Assembly (NCBI RefSeq): GCF_900446215.1 | Contig: NZ_UAQZ01000013.1 | Location: 620,001 to 684,000, forward strand | DNA: 64,000 bases | Source of the DNA: Burkholderia cenocepacia | GTDB taxonomy: Bacteria > Pseudomonadota > Gammaproteobacteria > Burkholderiales > Burkholderiaceae | Direction: 5' to 3' | Part shown: piece after piece, positions 51,659 through 61,060 of the stretch | Numbering within the stretch: the stretch's first letter is position 1 | Layout: the number at the start of each line of letters is the position of its first letter | Translations under genes and position numbers: made by a program | The notes under the pieces: generated by a model | What the model was told of the DNA's origin: nothing | Database searches by the model: none | Seen by the model: only the letters and a program-made list of their open reading frames with translations

Positions 51659-54600
51659 ATGGCTGAATTCTTTATCCGCCGCCCGGTGTTTGCGTGGGTG
51701 ATCGCGCTCTTCATCATCCTGACCGGGCTGATCGCGATCCCGCAACTGCCGGTCGCGCGCTACCCGTCGGTCGCGCCGCCGTCCGTCACGATCACCGCGA
51801 ACTACCCGGGCGCCACGCCGCAGACGATGAACGACGGCGTGCTGAGCCTCATCGAGCGCCAATTGTCCGGCGTCAAGAACCTGCTGTACTTCGAATCGTC
51901 GGCCGACACGTCCGGCAGCGCGCAGATCACCGTCACGTTCAAGCCGGGCACCAATCCGGAGATGGCGCAGGTCGACGTGCAGAACAAGATCAAGTCGGTC
52001 GAGCCGCGCCTGCCCGCCGCCGTGCGCCAGAACGGGCTGATCGTCGAATCCGCGTCGTCCGGCTTCCTGATGATCGTCAGCCTGCGCTCGGACAACGGTC
52101 GCTTCGACGAAGGCGCGCTCGCCGACTACATGGCGCGCAGCGTGTCCGAGGAACTGCGGCGCATCGACGGCGTCGGCCGTGTGCTGCAGTTCGGCTCCGA
52201 ACGCGCGATGCGCATCTGGGTCGATCCGCAGAAGCTGATCAATTTCGGCCTGTCGATGAGCGATCTGACGACCGCGATCGGCCAGCAGAACGTGCAGATC
52301 GCACCGGGCAGCCTCGGTGCGCTGCCCGCGCTGCCGGGCCAGCGCGTGACCGTGCCGCTCACCGCGCAAGGTCAGCTCGCGACGTCGGAAGAATTCGCGA
52401 AGGTCGTGCTGCGCGCGAACGCGGACGGCTCGAAGGTCGTGCTCGGCGACGTCGCCCGCGTCGAACTCGGCTCGCAAAACTACACGTTCGTGAGCCGCGA
52501 GAACAACAAGCCGGCCACTCTCGCCGGCGTGCAGCTCGCGCCGGGCGCCAACGCGGTGAAGACGGCGGACGCGATCCGCGCGCGCATGGCGGAACTGAGC
52601 AAGTCGATGCCGTCGGGCATGAGCTACTCGATCCCGCTCGACACGTCGCCGTTCGTGAAGATCTCGATCGAGAAAGTGCTGCACACGCTGCTCGAAGCGA
52701 TGGTGCTCGTGTTCCTCGTGATGTACCTGTTCCTGCAGAACGTGCGCTATACGCTGATCCCGGCCATCGTCGCGCCGGTCGCGATGCTCGGCACGTTCAC
52801 GGTGATGCTGCTGACCGGCTTCTCGATCAACGTGCTGACGATGTTCGGCATGGTGCTCGCGATCGGCATCATCGTCGACGATGCGATCGTCGTCGTCGAG
52901 AACGTCGAACGCCTGATGGCCGAGGAAGGACTGTCGCCGAAGGACGCGACGTCGAAGGCGATGAAGGAGATCACCGGCGCGATCGTCGGCGTCACGCTGG
53001 TGCTGACCGCGGTATTCCTGCCGATGGCGATGGCGAGCGGCTCGGTCGGCGTGATCTACAAGCAGTTCACGCTGTCGATGGCCGTGTCGATCCTGTTCTC
53101 CGCGCTGCTGGCGCTGACGCTCACGCCGGCCCTGTGCGCGACGATGCTCAAGCCGCTCGCACCGGGCCATCACGAGAAGCGCGGCTTCTTCGGCTGGTTC
53201 AACCGCCGCTTCGACCGCCTGACGAAATGGTACGAGACGCGCGTCGGCCGCCTGGTCGGTCGCACGGGCCGCGTGATGCTGGTGTTCGTCGCGATTTCGG
53301 GCGCACTGGTGCTCGGTTTCCGCAGCCTGCCGTCGTCGTTCCTGCCGGACGAAGACCAGGGCTACTTCATCACCAGCTTTCTGCTGCCCGCGGACGCTAC
53401 CGCCGAGCGTACGCACGACGTGGTCAAAACGCTGGAGAAGCATCTTGCTTCACGTCCGGCAATCCAGTCGAGCATTTCCGTGATCGGCTACGGCTTCTCG
53501 GGCCAGGGTCCGAACGCGGCGATCAACTGGTCCGTGATGAAGGACTGGAAGAACCGCGGCGGCGCATCGACCCTCGAGGAAGGCATGCTCGCGCAGCAAG
53601 CGATGGCCGGCGTGACCGAAGGCACGGTGATGAGCCTGCTGCCGCCGGCCATCGACGAACTCGGCAACAGCTCGGGCTTCTCGATGCGCCTGGAAGACCG
53701 CGCCAACCAGGGCACGGCGGCGCTCAAGGCGGCCGAAGCGAAGCTGCTCGAACTCGCCGCGCAAAGCAAGGTCGTGACCGGCGTGTACCCCGACAGTCTG
53801 CCGGCCGGCACGAGCATTCGCCTCGAGATCGACCGCGCGAAGGCGCAGGCGCTCGGCGTGTCGTTCACGACGCTCAGCGACACGCTGTCGACCGCGATGG
53901 GATCGACCTACGTGAACGACTTCCCGAACGCGGGCCGCATGCAGCAGGTGATCATCCAGGCCGACGCGCCGGCACGCATGCAGATCGACAACGTGATGAA
54001 GCTGTACGTGCGCAACGCGGCCGGCGGCATGGTGCCGCTGTCCGAGGTGGTGCGCCCCGTGTGGACCGACACGCCGCTGCAGATGGTGCGCTTCAAGGGC
54101 TATCCGTCCGCGCGCATTTCCGGCAACGCGGCGCCCGGCCAGTCGAGCGGCGCGGCGATGGCCGAGATGGAACGGCTCGCCGCGCAACTGCCGCCGGGCT
54201 TCGCGGTCGAGTGGACCGGCCAGTCGCTGCAGGAACGCCAGTCGGCGTCGCAGGCGCCGATGCTGATGGTGCTGTCGATGATCGTCGTGTTCCTGGTGCT
54301 CGCCGCGCTGTACGAAAGCTGGTCGATCCCGCTGTCGGTGATGCTGGTGGTGCCGCTCGGCCTGATCGGCGCGATCGGTGCGGTGCTGCTGCGCGGGATG
54401 CCGAACGACGTGTTCTTCAAGGTCGGGATGATCACCGTGATCGGCCTGTCCGCGAAGAACGCGATCCTGATCGTCGAGTTCGCGAAGCAGTTGCGCGAGG
54501 AAGGCAGGGGGTTGATCGAAGCGGCCGTGCAGGCGTCGAAGCTGCGCCTGCGCCCGATCCTGATGACCTCGCTCGCGTTCGGCCTCGGCGTCGTGCCGCT

Positions 54601-54802
54601 GATGATCGCGACCGGCGCCAGCGCCGAGACGCAGCACGCGATCGGCACCGGCGTGTTCGGCGGCATGGTGACCGCCACGGTACTGGCCATTTTCTTCGTC
54701 CCTGTTTTCTTTGTGTTCGTGATGAGTATCCAGGAGCGCATCGGCGCATGGCGGGCGTCCCGCACGCAGCCGGCCACCCCGACTCACGGACAGGAAGGTT
54801 GA
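51659..54802 (+). CDS. RND multidrug efflux pump, HAE1 (AcrB/MexB) type
   Basis: A 1047-residue proton-driven inner-membrane exporter. It starts AEFFIRRPVFAWVIALFII, the HAE1 N-terminus, and has 12 membrane helices in two halves, each followed by a large periplasmic domain. The proton-relay pair is seen in helix 4 (IGIIVDDAIVVVENVERLM) and the lysine in helix 10 (SAKNAILIVEFAKQ). GATPQTMNDGV and FLPDEDQGYF are in the porter domains. Aromatic and non-polar drugs are likely substrates; I cannot place it as a named Burkholderia pump. The outer membrane gene follows 4 bp later. Confidence 0.97.
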   Translation: MAEFFIRRPVFAWVIALFIILTGLIAIPQLPVARYPSVAPPSVTITANYPGATPQTMNDGVLSLIERQLSGVKNLLYFESSADTSGSAQITVTFKPGTNPEMAQVDVQNKIKSVEPRLPAAVRQNGLIVESASSGFLMIVSLRSDNGRFDEGALADYMARSVSEELRRIDGVGRVLQFGSERAMRIWVDPQKLINFGLSMSDLTTAIGQQNVQIAPGSLGALPALPGQRVTVPLTAQGQLATSEEFAKVVLRANADGSKVVLGDVARVELGSQNYTFVSRENNKPATLAGVQLAPGANAVKTADAIRARMAELSKSMPSGMSYSIPLDTSPFVKISIEKVLHTLLEAMVLVFLVMYLFLQNVRYTLIPAIVAPVAMLGTFTVMLLTGFSINVLTMFGMVLAIGIIVDDAIVVVENVERLMAEEGLSPKDATSKAMKEITGAIVGVTLVLTAVFLPMAMASGSVGVIYKQFTLSMAVSILFSALLALTLTPALCATMLKPLAPGHHEKRGFFGWFNRRFDRLTKWYETRVGRLVGRTGRVMLVFVAISGALVLGFRSLPSSFLPDEDQGYFITSFLLPADATAERTHDVVKTLEKHLASRPAIQSSISVIGYGFSGQGPNAAINWSVMKDWKNRGGASTLEEGMLAQQAMAGVTEGTVMSLLPPAIDELGNSSGFSMRLEDRANQGTAALKAAEAKLLELAAQSKVVTGVYPDSLPAGTSIRLEIDRAKAQALGVSFTTLSDTLSTAMGSTYVNDFPNAGRMQQVIIQADAPARMQIDNVMKLYVRNAAGGMVPLSEVVRPVWTDTPLQMVRFKGYPSARISGNAAPGQSSGAAMAEMERLAAQLPPGFAVEWTGQSLQERQSASQAPMLMVLSMIVVFLVLAALYESWSIPLSVMLVVPLGLIGAIGAVLLRGMPNDVFFKVGMITVIGLSAKNAILIVEFAKQLREEGRGLIEAAVQASKLRLRPILMTSLAFGLGVVPLMIATGASAETQHAIGTGVFGGMVTATVLAIFFVPVFFVFVMSIQERIGAWRASRTQPATPTHGQEG

Positions 54803-54806
54803 TGCC

Positions 54807-56237
54807 ATGCGATTGCTTGTTCTTCCCCTCGTCCTCGCACTGTCGGCCTGCTCGCTCGCGCCGACGCTGGTCAAACCGTCGATGCCGGTGCCGACGGCCT
54901 ACACGGCCGCCGCTGCCGCCGATCTCGACGCGAACGCCGCCGACCTCGGCTGGCGCACGATGTTCGGCGATCGCCGCCTGCAACGCCTGATCGAGCTCGC
55001 GCTCGAGAACAACCGCGACCTGCGCGTGGCGGCGCTGAACGTGGAAGCCGCCGAAGCGCAGTACGGCATCCAGCGTTCCGCGCGCCTGCCGTCGATCGGC
55101 GCCGGCGCGAACTTCACGCGCCAGCGTACGTCGGACGACACGCAGTCGAATCCGCCGCTGTTCGGCGCGACGCAGAACCAGTACGGCGTCAACGTCGGCA
55201 TCAGCGCGTTCGAGATCGACCTGTTCGGCCGCGTGAAATCGCAGTCGGATGCCGCGTTCGCGCGCTACGTCGCGACCGACCACGGCCGCCGCGCGGTGCA
55301 GATCTCGCTCGTCGGCGGCGTGGCGGATGCGTACTTCGCCGAGCGCCTCGCGCACGAGCAACGCCAGTTGTCCGAGCGCACGCTCGCCGACTGGCGGCAG
55401 TCGCTCGATCTCGCGCGCCGCCTGAAGGAAGCGCACCAGGCGAGCGGTGTCGACATCGCGCAGGCCGAAGGCCAGGTCGCGAGCGCGACGGCCGATCTCG
55501 AAGCGCGCACGCGCGCCGTCGAGCAGGCACGCAATGCCCTGCGCCTGCTGGTCGGCACCGAGCTGCCGAAGGATCTGCCCGAGCCGCTGCCGCTTCAGCA
55601 GCAACCGGTGATGACGCAACTGCCGGCCGGCCTGCCGTCCGAGCTGCTGTTCCGTCGGCCGGATATCCGGCAGGCCGAACAGAACCTCGTCGCCGCGAAT
55701 GCGGACATCGGCGCCGCGCGCGCCGCATTCTTCCCGCGCCTGTCGCTGACGTCGTCGATCGGCTTCCTCAGCCCCGCGATGGGCAGTCTGTTCGACGGCG
55801 GCCAGCGCGTGTGGAGCTTCGCGCCGCAGGTCACGGTGCCGATCTTCCAGGGCGGCCGGCTGCGCGCCGAGCTGCGCCTCGCGGAAGTGCGCAAGTCCAG
55901 CGCGGTCGCCGAATACGAACGCGCGATCCAGGCCGCGTTCCGCGAAGTGGCCGACGGCATCGCCGGGCGCGAAACCTTCGGCCGCCAGATCGACGCGCAA
56001 ACGCGCGTGGTCGGCTCGGCCGAACGCCGCACCGACCTGTCGAACCTGCGCTATCGCGCGGGCGTCGAGGGACGGCTGGAGTTGCTCGACTCGCAGCGGC
56101 AGCTCTATGCGGCCCGACAGGCGCTGCTGGACCTGCGTCGCAGCGAGCTCGGCAATGCCGTCGCGCTGTACAAGGCGCTCGGCGGCGGCCTGACGGACAA
56201 GGACGTCGCACCGTCGCAGCGCGTGGTGCGGAACTGA
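54807..56237 (+). CDS. RND outer membrane channel lipoprotein, OprM family
   Basis: A 476-residue outer membrane factor with a short lipoprotein signal (MRLLVLPLVLALSAC, Cys15). Family features are SLAPTLVKPSMPVP after the cysteine, DLGWRTMFGDRRLQRLIELALENNRDLRVAALNVEAAEAQY, FEIDLFGRVKSQSDAAFARY, LLFRRPDIRQAEQNLVAANADIGAARAAFFP and VGSAERRTDLSNLRYRAGVEGRLELLDSQRQLY. It is the exit duct of the RND pump encoded just upstream. A long hairpin follows its stop. Confidence 0.96.
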   Translation: MRLLVLPLVLALSACSLAPTLVKPSMPVPTAYTAAAAADLDANAADLGWRTMFGDRRLQRLIELALENNRDLRVAALNVEAAEAQYGIQRSARLPSIGAGANFTRQRTSDDTQSNPPLFGATQNQYGVNVGISAFEIDLFGRVKSQSDAAFARYVATDHGRRAVQISLVGGVADAYFAERLAHEQRQLSERTLADWRQSLDLARRLKEAHQASGVDIAQAEGQVASATADLEARTRAVEQARNALRLLVGTELPKDLPEPLPLQQQPVMTQLPAGLPSELLFRRPDIRQAEQNLVAANADIGAARAAFFPRLSLTSSIGFLSPAMGSLFDGGQRVWSFAPQVTVPIFQGGRLRAELRLAEVRKSSAVAEYERAIQAAFREVADGIAGRETFGRQIDAQTRVVGSAERRTDLSNLRYRAGVEGRLELLDSQRQLYAARQALLDLRRSELGNAVALYKALGGGLTDKDVAPSQRVVRN

Positions 56238-56244
56238 GCGAACG

Positions 56245-56284
56245 GCGCCGTTCCGTCCCGCGCGGCAGCGTGACGGAACGGCGC
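56245..56284 (+). terminator. hairpin between the RND operon and the response regulator gene
   Basis: GCGCCGTTCCGTC (56245-56257) and GACGGAACGGCGC (56272-56284) form a perfect 13-bp stem around a 14-nt loop. No T-tract follows, so it may slow or partly stop transcription from the pump genes into the regulator gene, instead of being a full terminator. Confidence 0.65.
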
Positions 56285-56338
56285 GATCCGGCCCGGCGAT
56301 GGGCCGCCCCGATGGTTCGACATCGCACGGCACACTCC

Positions 56339-57031
56339 ATGACGAATTCCCTGATACTGATTGCAGAAGACGAGCCCGACATCTCGGACATTCTCGATGC
56401 CTACCTGAAGCACGACGGCTTTCGCACCTATCGCGTCGCCGACGGGCAAGCGGTGCTCGACATGCAACCGCACCTGAAACCCGACCTGATCCTGCTCGAC
56501 GTGAAGATGCCGCGGAAGAACGGCTGGGACGTACTCGCCGAGCTGCGACGGCGCGACAACACGCCCATCGTCGTCGTCACCGCGTTCGATCGCGATCTCG
56601 ACCGGCTGCAGGCGCTGCACGCCGGCGCGGACGACTACATCGTCAAGCCGTTCAACCCGGCCGAGGTCGTCGCGCGATTGCGCGCGATCCTGCGCCGGTC
56701 GGCCGCGCCGCCGACCATGCGCATGCTGCGCGTCGGCGACCTCGAGATCGACACCGACAGCTATCTGGCCCGCGTGCGCACGGCCGGCACCGAGGTGCCG
56801 ATCACGCTGACGCTGACGGAGTTCCGGCTGCTCGCGCACATGGCGAGATCGCCGAGCCGCGTGTTCACGCGCGGCGAGTTGCTCGATGCGTGCATGGCCG
56901 ACGTCAGTGCGCTGGAGCGCACGGTCGACAGCCACATCTGCAGGCTGCGCAAGAAGCTCGAACAGGCCGGCGCGCCGGGCATGCCCGAGGTGATGCGCGG
57001 CGTCGGCTACCGACTGCGGGGCGTGCAGTGA
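56339..57031 (+). CDS. OmpR-family response regulator, AdeR/BaeR-like
   Basis: A 230-residue regulator from the ATG at 56339 (MTNSLILIAEDEPDISDIL). The receiver domain has acidic Glu/Asp at residues 10-11, the phosphorylated Asp54 in LILLDVKMP and the conserved lysine in YIVKPFNP. The winged-helix domain has ITLTLTEFRLLAHMARSPSRVFTRGELLDACM and ALERTVDSHICRLRKKLEQAG...RGVGYRLRG. The C-terminal pattern is close to AdeR, the regulator of the AdeABC pump in Acinetobacter. It follows the RND operon and overlaps the next gene (GTGA). It probably controls the pump. Confidence 0.94.
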   Translation: MTNSLILIAEDEPDISDILDAYLKHDGFRTYRVADGQAVLDMQPHLKPDLILLDVKMPRKNGWDVLAELRRRDNTPIVVVTAFDRDLDRLQALHAGADDYIVKPFNPAEVVARLRAILRRSAAPPTMRMLRVGDLEIDTDSYLARVRTAGTEVPITLTLTEFRLLAHMARSPSRVFTRGELLDACMADVSALERTVDSHICRLRKKLEQAGAPGMPEVMRGVGYRLRGVQ

Positions 57032-57651
57032 CGCTGCCGGCAAGACCCGGCCGGCACATCGGGCGGGCGATCGGCACGGGCGCGCTCGTCGTCGTGCTGC
57101 TCGCCTGCACCGTCGCGTGCTTCGTCTACGCCGTGCCTACGCTGGCCGCGTTGCCGCACGACGCGACCGCCGGCGCGATGATCCGCAGTGCGTCCCCTTA
57201 CCTGGTGCCGGCGACGGTGCTGTTCGTCTGCCTGCTGGCCGCGGCATTCGACCTGGTCAGGTCGATCCGCCGGATGCTCGCGACGCTCGACGCCATGGCG
57301 GATACCGCCGGCCGGATCGTCGCCGGCGATCCGTCGGCGTGCATCATTTCCTGCGACGGCTGCCCGGCCGACCTGGCTCGCTTCATCGAGCACTTCAATG
57401 CGATGACTCATGCAATGAAACGTACGAATCCATCCGATGCGACGGTCACCGTCGCCAGCAGCAGTCGCGTCACGCGCACCCGGCTCGCCGAACTCGAAAC
57501 CCGGCTCGACGCCATCAGGACGCTCGCCACCGATGCGGATGCTGCGTCGCGCGACGCGCTGCTTCAGCATGTCGACGCGCTGTTCCGGTTCGTCGACGAC
57601 CTTCAGTTGGCCGAACGAGAGGCCGCGGCCATTCGAGTATTTCCTCGATAA
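57028..57651 (+). pseudogene. truncated AdeS/BaeS-like sensor protein without phosphoacceptor His and ATPase domain
   Basis: A 207-residue product starting at a GTG that overlaps the regulator stop. Two membrane helices (about 17-36 and 57-75) flank a very short periplasmic loop. A HAMP-like segment is at about 76-130. A DHp-like helix pair follows (146-196), where TRLAELETRLDAIR aligns with the usual HELRTPLT box, but Ala154 stands where the histidine should be. LLQHVDALFRFVDDLQLAE matches the second DHp helix. The catalytic ATPase domain (about 150 residues) is absent and does not appear in other downstream frames. It is either decaying or a repurposed non-kinase sensor; the frame itself is intact. 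Confidence 0.75.
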
Positions 57652-58279
57652 CGGCCGGCCGTTTCCAAACACATCGGAAATGATCGGCGAGTCGTTTTCG
57701 GCATTACCTGCATCGCGGGTTTTGAACATTACAAAACACCACCAATCTTTTCAAAATCATTTCGGTTTATTCGATTTAATTTAGTTTCATATAATCAAAA
57801 AAAGTTTGACATCGCGCTTTCGTTCTTGATACCGTCCGATGCAAGCAATCCGACGGATTGCCTGCCACGCAAACGATTCCGCTCCACGTTTTTTCGCTTC
57901 CGCTGCACCGAAGTACGCGCCGTCGAATAATTCGTTCGCACGCCGGCGCGTGCCGCATCCCGATGCATTTCACTGGACGGCTGCCACCGGCAGCGGGCCG
58001 AAGGATCGAATCAAATGAGCAGGACAACGAAGCTGTTGCTCTAGCAACCCCGCCCGCGCCGGATCCGGCGCGACTGCCCCGCCTCGCGGCGCAGCCTTTC
58101 CGTTACCGCGTTTTCCGTATTTCGCCCCCGGAGACAAACCGCTTTCCGGATCGGGCGAAAGGCCCTGTCGCGTCCGTGCCATCCGCCCGCATGCGGCAGA
58201 AAGCGGCGGTGCATGACCCGCACCGCTGTCGACCGTTGTTGTTGGTGCCGTTCGATGTTCAACCGGAGGGGTAATTCAA
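57652..58279. other. 628-bp noncoding region upstream of the second S53 protease
   Basis: The left part (about 57720-57830) is strikingly AT-rich for this genome. It holds a TTGACA-based promoter candidate and a short hairpin. From about 57840 to the protease ATG is a leader of roughly 440 nt, in which a 138-codon open frame (57858-58274) has no protein character that I recognise. Confidence 0.6.
57806..57833 (+). promoter_or_regulatory. candidate promoter of the second S53 protease
   Basis: TTGACA (57806-57811) and a weak GATACC (57828-57833) are 16 bp apart, in a strongly AT-rich stretch. A small hairpin GCAATCC-GAC-GGATTGC follows at 57845-57861, close to the predicted start. Confidence 0.5.
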
Positions 58280-60112
58280 ATGAATCAGGTTGCAAACAAG
58301 AAACACAAGCACATTCGCCTCGTCAAACTCGCATTCGCCGCCGCGGCAGCCGCTTCGTTCGGCATGGCGACCGCCCATGCCGCGCCCGCGGCCGGCTGGA
58401 CGGAAACGCGTACCAAGGGCTTCCTGCCGCTCGTGCAGCAAAACGAAGCCGGTACGGCCGGCGCGCCCGCCGCCAGCACCGCCGCCGCTGCCGCCGCGGC
58501 CATCGACATGGCGCCGGGCGAATCGGTGGACATCGTGCTCGGGCTGAACCTGCGCAACGAAGCCCAGCTCGACCAGTACCTGCGCGACCTGCATACGCCG
58601 GGCTCGCCGCACTACCGGCAGTTCCTCACGCCCGCGCAATTCGCCGCGCAATATGCGCCGACCGACCAGCAGGTCGCCTCCGTCGTCGCCCATCTGCGCA
58701 AGGCGGGCTTCGTGAACATCGTGGTCGCGCCGAACCGGCTGCTGGTCTCCGCGTCCGGCACCGCGGCAACCGTCCAGTCCGCGTTCCGCACCACCCTCAA
58801 GCGCTTCACGCGCAACGGCCGCAGCGTCTATGCGAACACCGACGCCGCGCAAGTGCCGAACGCGATCGGCAACATCGTCGGCGCGGTGCTGGGCCTGCAG
58901 AACGTCGAGTTGATGCATACGGGCGCGGGCAGCAAGCCGCAAGGCAACACCAGCAACCTGACGATCCCCGCCGGCGCGTCGGCGGTGCCGCACAACCCGA
59001 CCGAGTTCTCGTCGATCTACGGCGGCGACGGCACGCCGACGGCGTCGCAAACCACGGTCGGCATCATCTCCGAAGGCGATCTGTCGCAGACGGTGAGCGA
59101 CCTCAATACGTTCGCCGCGAACAACGGCCTCGGCACGATCAGCAGCAGCATCGTGAAGACGGGCCCGTCCGGCAGCTCGTACACCGACACCGACGGCACC
59201 GTCGAATGGAACCTCGACAGCCAGTCGATCGTCGGCACGGCCGGCGGCAGCGTGAAGCAGGTCGTGTTCTACACCGCGCCGTCGATGACGCTCACCGCGA
59301 TCACGGCCGCGTACAACAAGGCCGTGACCGACAACGTCGCGAAGGTGATCAACGTGTCGCTCGGCGTGTGCGAATCGTCCGCGTACAGCACCGGCTCGCA
59401 GGCGACCGACGACACCATCTTCAAGCAGGCGGTCGCGCAAGGGCAGACCTTCTCCGTTTCCGCCGGCGACCACGGCGCGTACGAATGCGCGAGCGGCACG
59501 CCGTCGCGCTCGACCTACACGGTGAGCGAGCCGGCCACGTCGCCGTACGTGATCGCGGTAGGCGGCACGACGCTGTTCACCAACACGTCGACCAACGCGT
59601 ACAACAGCGAAATCGTGTGGAACGACCCGAGCTGGCAGCCGGGCACCGTGTGGTCGACGGGCGGCGGATACAGCAAGTACGAAGCCGCGCCGACGTGGCA
59701 GTCGTCGACCCTCACCGGTTCGACCAAGCGCGCGCTGCCCGACGTCGGCTTCGACGCCGACCTGCGCACCGGTGCGATTCTCGTCGTGAACGGCCAGACG
59801 TCCGACACGCTGTGGGGGTCGGGCTACCTGAACAACGAAGGCGGCACGAGCCTCGCCGCACCGATCTTCACGGGCATCTGGGCGCGGCTGCAGTCGGCCA
59901 ACAACAATGCGCTCGGGTTCCCCGCGTCGAGCATCTACAAGTACTTCCCGACCAACGCGGCGCTGCTGCACGACGTCACGTCCGGCAACAACGGCAGCGG
60001 CACTTACGGCTACAAGGCGAAGGCCGGCTGGGATGCGACGACGGGCTTCGGCAGCGTGAACATCTCGAAGCTGAACGCGTTCATCCAGAGCACGTCGGAT
60101 TTCGCGCGTTGA
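58280..60112 (+). CDS. secreted S53 family serine-carboxyl peptidase, second paralogue
   Basis: A 610-residue precursor with an ATG at 58280 behind GGAGGGG. The signal peptide includes KLAFAAAAAASFGMATAHAA (to about residue 35). Then come a prokumamolisin propeptide (about 60-220; GSPHYRQFLTPAQFAAQYAPTD) and the catalytic domain. The predicted catalytic residues are Glu309 and Asp313 in VEWNLDSQ, Asp397 in SAGDHG and Ser524 in GGTSLAAP. The calcium-binding C-terminus has TSGNNGSG and AGWDATTGFGSVN. It is a clear paralogue of the 14212-15945 enzyme, with the same domain order. A terminator follows. Confidence 0.94.
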   Translation: MNQVANKKHKHIRLVKLAFAAAAAASFGMATAHAAPAAGWTETRTKGFLPLVQQNEAGTAGAPAASTAAAAAAAIDMAPGESVDIVLGLNLRNEAQLDQYLRDLHTPGSPHYRQFLTPAQFAAQYAPTDQQVASVVAHLRKAGFVNIVVAPNRLLVSASGTAATVQSAFRTTLKRFTRNGRSVYANTDAAQVPNAIGNIVGAVLGLQNVELMHTGAGSKPQGNTSNLTIPAGASAVPHNPTEFSSIYGGDGTPTASQTTVGIISEGDLSQTVSDLNTFAANNGLGTISSSIVKTGPSGSSYTDTDGTVEWNLDSQSIVGTAGGSVKQVVFYTAPSMTLTAITAAYNKAVTDNVAKVINVSLGVCESSAYSTGSQATDDTIFKQAVAQGQTFSVSAGDHGAYECASGTPSRSTYTVSEPATSPYVIAVGGTTLFTNTSTNAYNSEIVWNDPSWQPGTVWSTGGGYSKYEAAPTWQSSTLTGSTKRALPDVGFDADLRTGAILVVNGQTSDTLWGSGYLNNEGGTSLAAPIFTGIWARLQSANNNALGFPASSIYKYFPTNAALLHDVTSGNNGSGTYGYKAKAGWDATTGFGSVNISKLNAFIQSTSDFAR

Positions 60113-60130
60113 CGGGTCGTTGACCGAACC

Positions 60131-60212
60131 GGTTGCGTGAGCAGGCGCGCGACGTCTCTCACGCAACCGCGTCCGGCTACCCGCGAAGGCTGCGAAGCCG
60201 TCGCGGGTTTTC
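60131..60212 (+). terminator. two hairpins after the second S53 protease
   Basis: The first pairs GGTTGCGTGAG (60131-60141) with CTCACGCAACC (60158-60168). The second pairs ACCCGCGA (60179-60186) with TCGCGGGT (60201-60208), contains an inner GGC/GCC stem and is followed by TTTT. The second is a good rho-independent terminator. Confidence 0.8.
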
Positions 60213-60260
60213 CGCATGCCGCGCCGTCTCGCCGCTCCGATGCAAGCCTCGCCGTGCCGC

Positions 60261-60911
60261 TCAATCGGCCCAGTTCCGGACGTAGTCCGGCACCGCCACG
60301 TTGCCGTCCGCATGGACCGGTGCGCCGCGTGTCGTCTTCAGCGGCAGGATCCCGGCCCAGACCGCCAGCCCGAGATCCTCGTCCTTGTCGGACGGCAGCG
60401 AATCGCTGATTTTCACGGCCGCTTCCGCCATCGAAATCCGCAGCACGCGGGTCGCGTCGAGTTCCTTCGAATTGCCCGGCCGCGCTTCATGCTTGCGGCC
60501 CGGCGCGATCTTGTCCATCAACGCATCCAGCGCGGCGCGCTTTTCCGCACTGCTGTCGATCACGTCGAACTGCCCGTAGATCACCGCGGATCGATAATTC
60601 ATCGAATGGTTGAAGGCCGAGCGGGCCAGCACGAGGCCGTCCAGCAGCGTCATCGCGACACAAGCCTGCGCGCCGGCCGACAGTGCCTTGATCATCCGGC
60701 TGCCGTTGGAGCCGTGGATATAGAGCGCGTCGCCCCTTCTCCAGTGCGCGGTCGGGATGCAGTGCGTGTTCTGCCCGTCGCCGAACGCGATGTGACAGAC
60801 GTACGCGTCGTCCACGATGTGGTGGAGCATCGTGCGATCGTGGCTCGCCAGTTCGGGCAGGCGACGAATGGTCGTACGCGAGGTGGAAGAGAGTGTGGTC
60901 TGGTCGTTCAT
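60261..60911 (-). CDS. pyridoxamine 5'-phosphate oxidase-like (flavin-binding split-barrel) protein
   Basis: The protein has 216 residues from the ATG at 60911 (MNDQTTLSSTSRTTIRRLP). The FMN-binding split barrel is seen in HIVDDAYVCHIAFGDGQNTHCIPTAHWRRGDALYIHGSNGSRMIKAL (about residues 30-75), followed by SAFNHSMNYRSAVIYGQFDVID and a C-terminal ...GLAVWAGILPLKTTRGAPVHADG. This belongs to the NimA/flavin-nucleotide-binding group of PNPOx-like proteins, not to PdxH itself. Its function is unknown. It is divergent from a MocR-type gene, and MocR regulators often control PLP- or amine-related neighbours. Confidence 0.9.
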   Translation of the reverse strand: MNDQTTLSSTSRTTIRRLPELASHDRTMLHHIVDDAYVCHIAFGDGQNTHCIPTAHWRRGDALYIHGSNGSRMIKALSAGAQACVAMTLLDGLVLARSAFNHSMNYRSAVIYGQFDVIDSSAEKRAALDALMDKIAPGRKHEARPGNSKELDATRVLRISMAEAAVKISDSLPSDKDEDLGLAVWAGILPLKTTRGAPVHADGNVAVPDYVRNWAD

Positions 60912-61007
60912 ATATCTGTACTGCGAAATTAATCGTATCGGCATCGTGCCGACTCCATGCCCGAGGCGCGATCGGGCCGCCCGTCGACAGTCGCCGGCCG
61001 AATCGAG

Positions 61008-61060
61008 CAAAATACGCGCGTACCGCAAGTCGCGCCGTCACTCAAAATCCGCGTGTACCG
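61008..61060. promoter_or_regulatory. 18-bp direct repeats, probable MocR-type operator
   Basis: CAAAATACGCGCGTACCG (61008-61025) and CAAAATCCGCGTGTACCG (61043-61060) match at 16 of 18 positions, with a 35-bp period. They lie in the 233-bp spacer between the flavin-binding gene and the MocR-type gene, 84-137 bp before the latter. Direct repeats about three helical turns apart are the known mode of the MocR regulator GabR; the assignment to the adjacent regulator is inferred. Confidence 0.65.

Noticed and set aside
57858..58274. A 138-codon open frame in the leader of the second S53 protease
   Set aside because: It is Pro/Arg-rich with no ribosome site or family pattern, and ends 5 bp before the protease ATG without coupling features; more likely leader sequence.
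57652..58279. Possibility that the kinase remnant is frameshifted and its ATPase domain continues downstream
   Set aside because: No frame downstream shows the N, G1 or G2 box motifs of a histidine kinase ATPase; the sequence turns AT-rich and noncoding.
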